64,000 bases of DNA from SKZT01 sp964478625. GTDB taxonomy: Bacteria > Desulfobacterota > Desulfobacteria > Desulfobacterales > SKZT01. Both the position numbers and the translations under genes were made by a program. The notes under the pieces were generated by a model. That model did no database searches and was not told the origin of the DNA. It was given only the letters and a program-made list of their open reading frames with translations. Of this stretch, positions 63,984 through 64,000 are shown piece after piece. The stretch lies in assembly GCA_964478625.1 (NCBI GenBank), contig CAYZJH010000010.1, positions 1 through 64,000 on the forward strand, written 5' to 3'. Every line of letters starts with the position of its first letter. The stretch's first letter is position 1.

Positions 63984-64000
63984 GGCTTGTGCCTCTTATG

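Overview
The window reads as a chromosomal segment of a strictly anaerobic, probably sulfate-reducing or syntrophic member of the Desulfobacterota. The evidence is an HdrA/NuoEFG-type redox operon with a selenocysteine codon, NtrC-type sigma-54 regulators, a sigma-54 promoter, a rubrerythrin-like protein, and generally AT-leaning proteobacterial genes with clear Shine-Dalgarno (SD) sites. The genus is not resolved.

Layout. 0.1-1.9 kb: minus-strand group with an ArsR-type repressor, two small unknown proteins and a J-domain protein, next to an OsmC-type peroxidase and a 17+17 bp palindrome that is a likely operator. 2.2-4.6 kb: PAS/sigma-54 activator, ferritin-like protein and a small unknown protein. 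4.6-8.2 kb: two overlapping CPA2/Kef-type antiporters facing a PTS EIIA and a PII-like protein. 8.2-13.2 kb: trpEGDCF with a leader peptide carrying three consecutive Trp codons and a complete set of alternative RNA hairpins (attenuator), plus a heptamer repeat tract between trpC and trpF. 13.4-18 kb: PncC/CinA-C, an IscU-like scaffold, a Cys-rich protein, a CorC/TlyC-type protein, a ComEA-like HhH protein and a VanZ-like protein.

18-29.6 kb is a redox-signalling and electron-transfer island. It holds a histidine kinase with an N-terminal Rossmann domain, an NtrC-type regulator, a sigma-54 promoter with two upstream dyads, and a double-receiver protein with a duplicated four-cysteine module. 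Next comes a short HdrA N-terminal domain with an in-frame UGA (Sec60) and a SECIS-like hairpin, then NuoE, NuoF and a NuoG-HdrA fusion. The short HdrA stops just after its ferredoxin motif, and the fusion resumes HdrA-like sequence just after its own, as if a nuoEFG module had been inserted into an hdrA gene.

30-35 kb: QueG-like Fe-S protein, two palindromic repeats, a methyltransferase, patatin, GDPD and a YcaC-type hydrolase. 35-64 kb is a minus-strand locus that looks like part of an extracellular contractile injection system (eCIS) or phage-tail-like particle. Baseplate-J-like, tail-protein-I-like and tail-fibre-like genes sit at the right edge. They are followed by a HExxH protein, a beta-sandwich protein, a free-standing protease propeptide-like protein, a trypsin-like protease, a GH19-like lysozyme, an 1821-aa membrane TPR protein and a 614-aa protein that both carry domains like the C-terminus of the type III export gate FlhA/SctV, a lipoprotein-like protein, a 1269-aa PhoD-like phosphatase and a 2851-aa beta-repeat giant. 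Sheath, tube and ATPase genes would lie beyond base 64000 and are not seen. The FlhA-C-like proteins in a tail-like locus and the Sec-HdrA/NuoEFG mosaic are the best candidates for undescribed biology.
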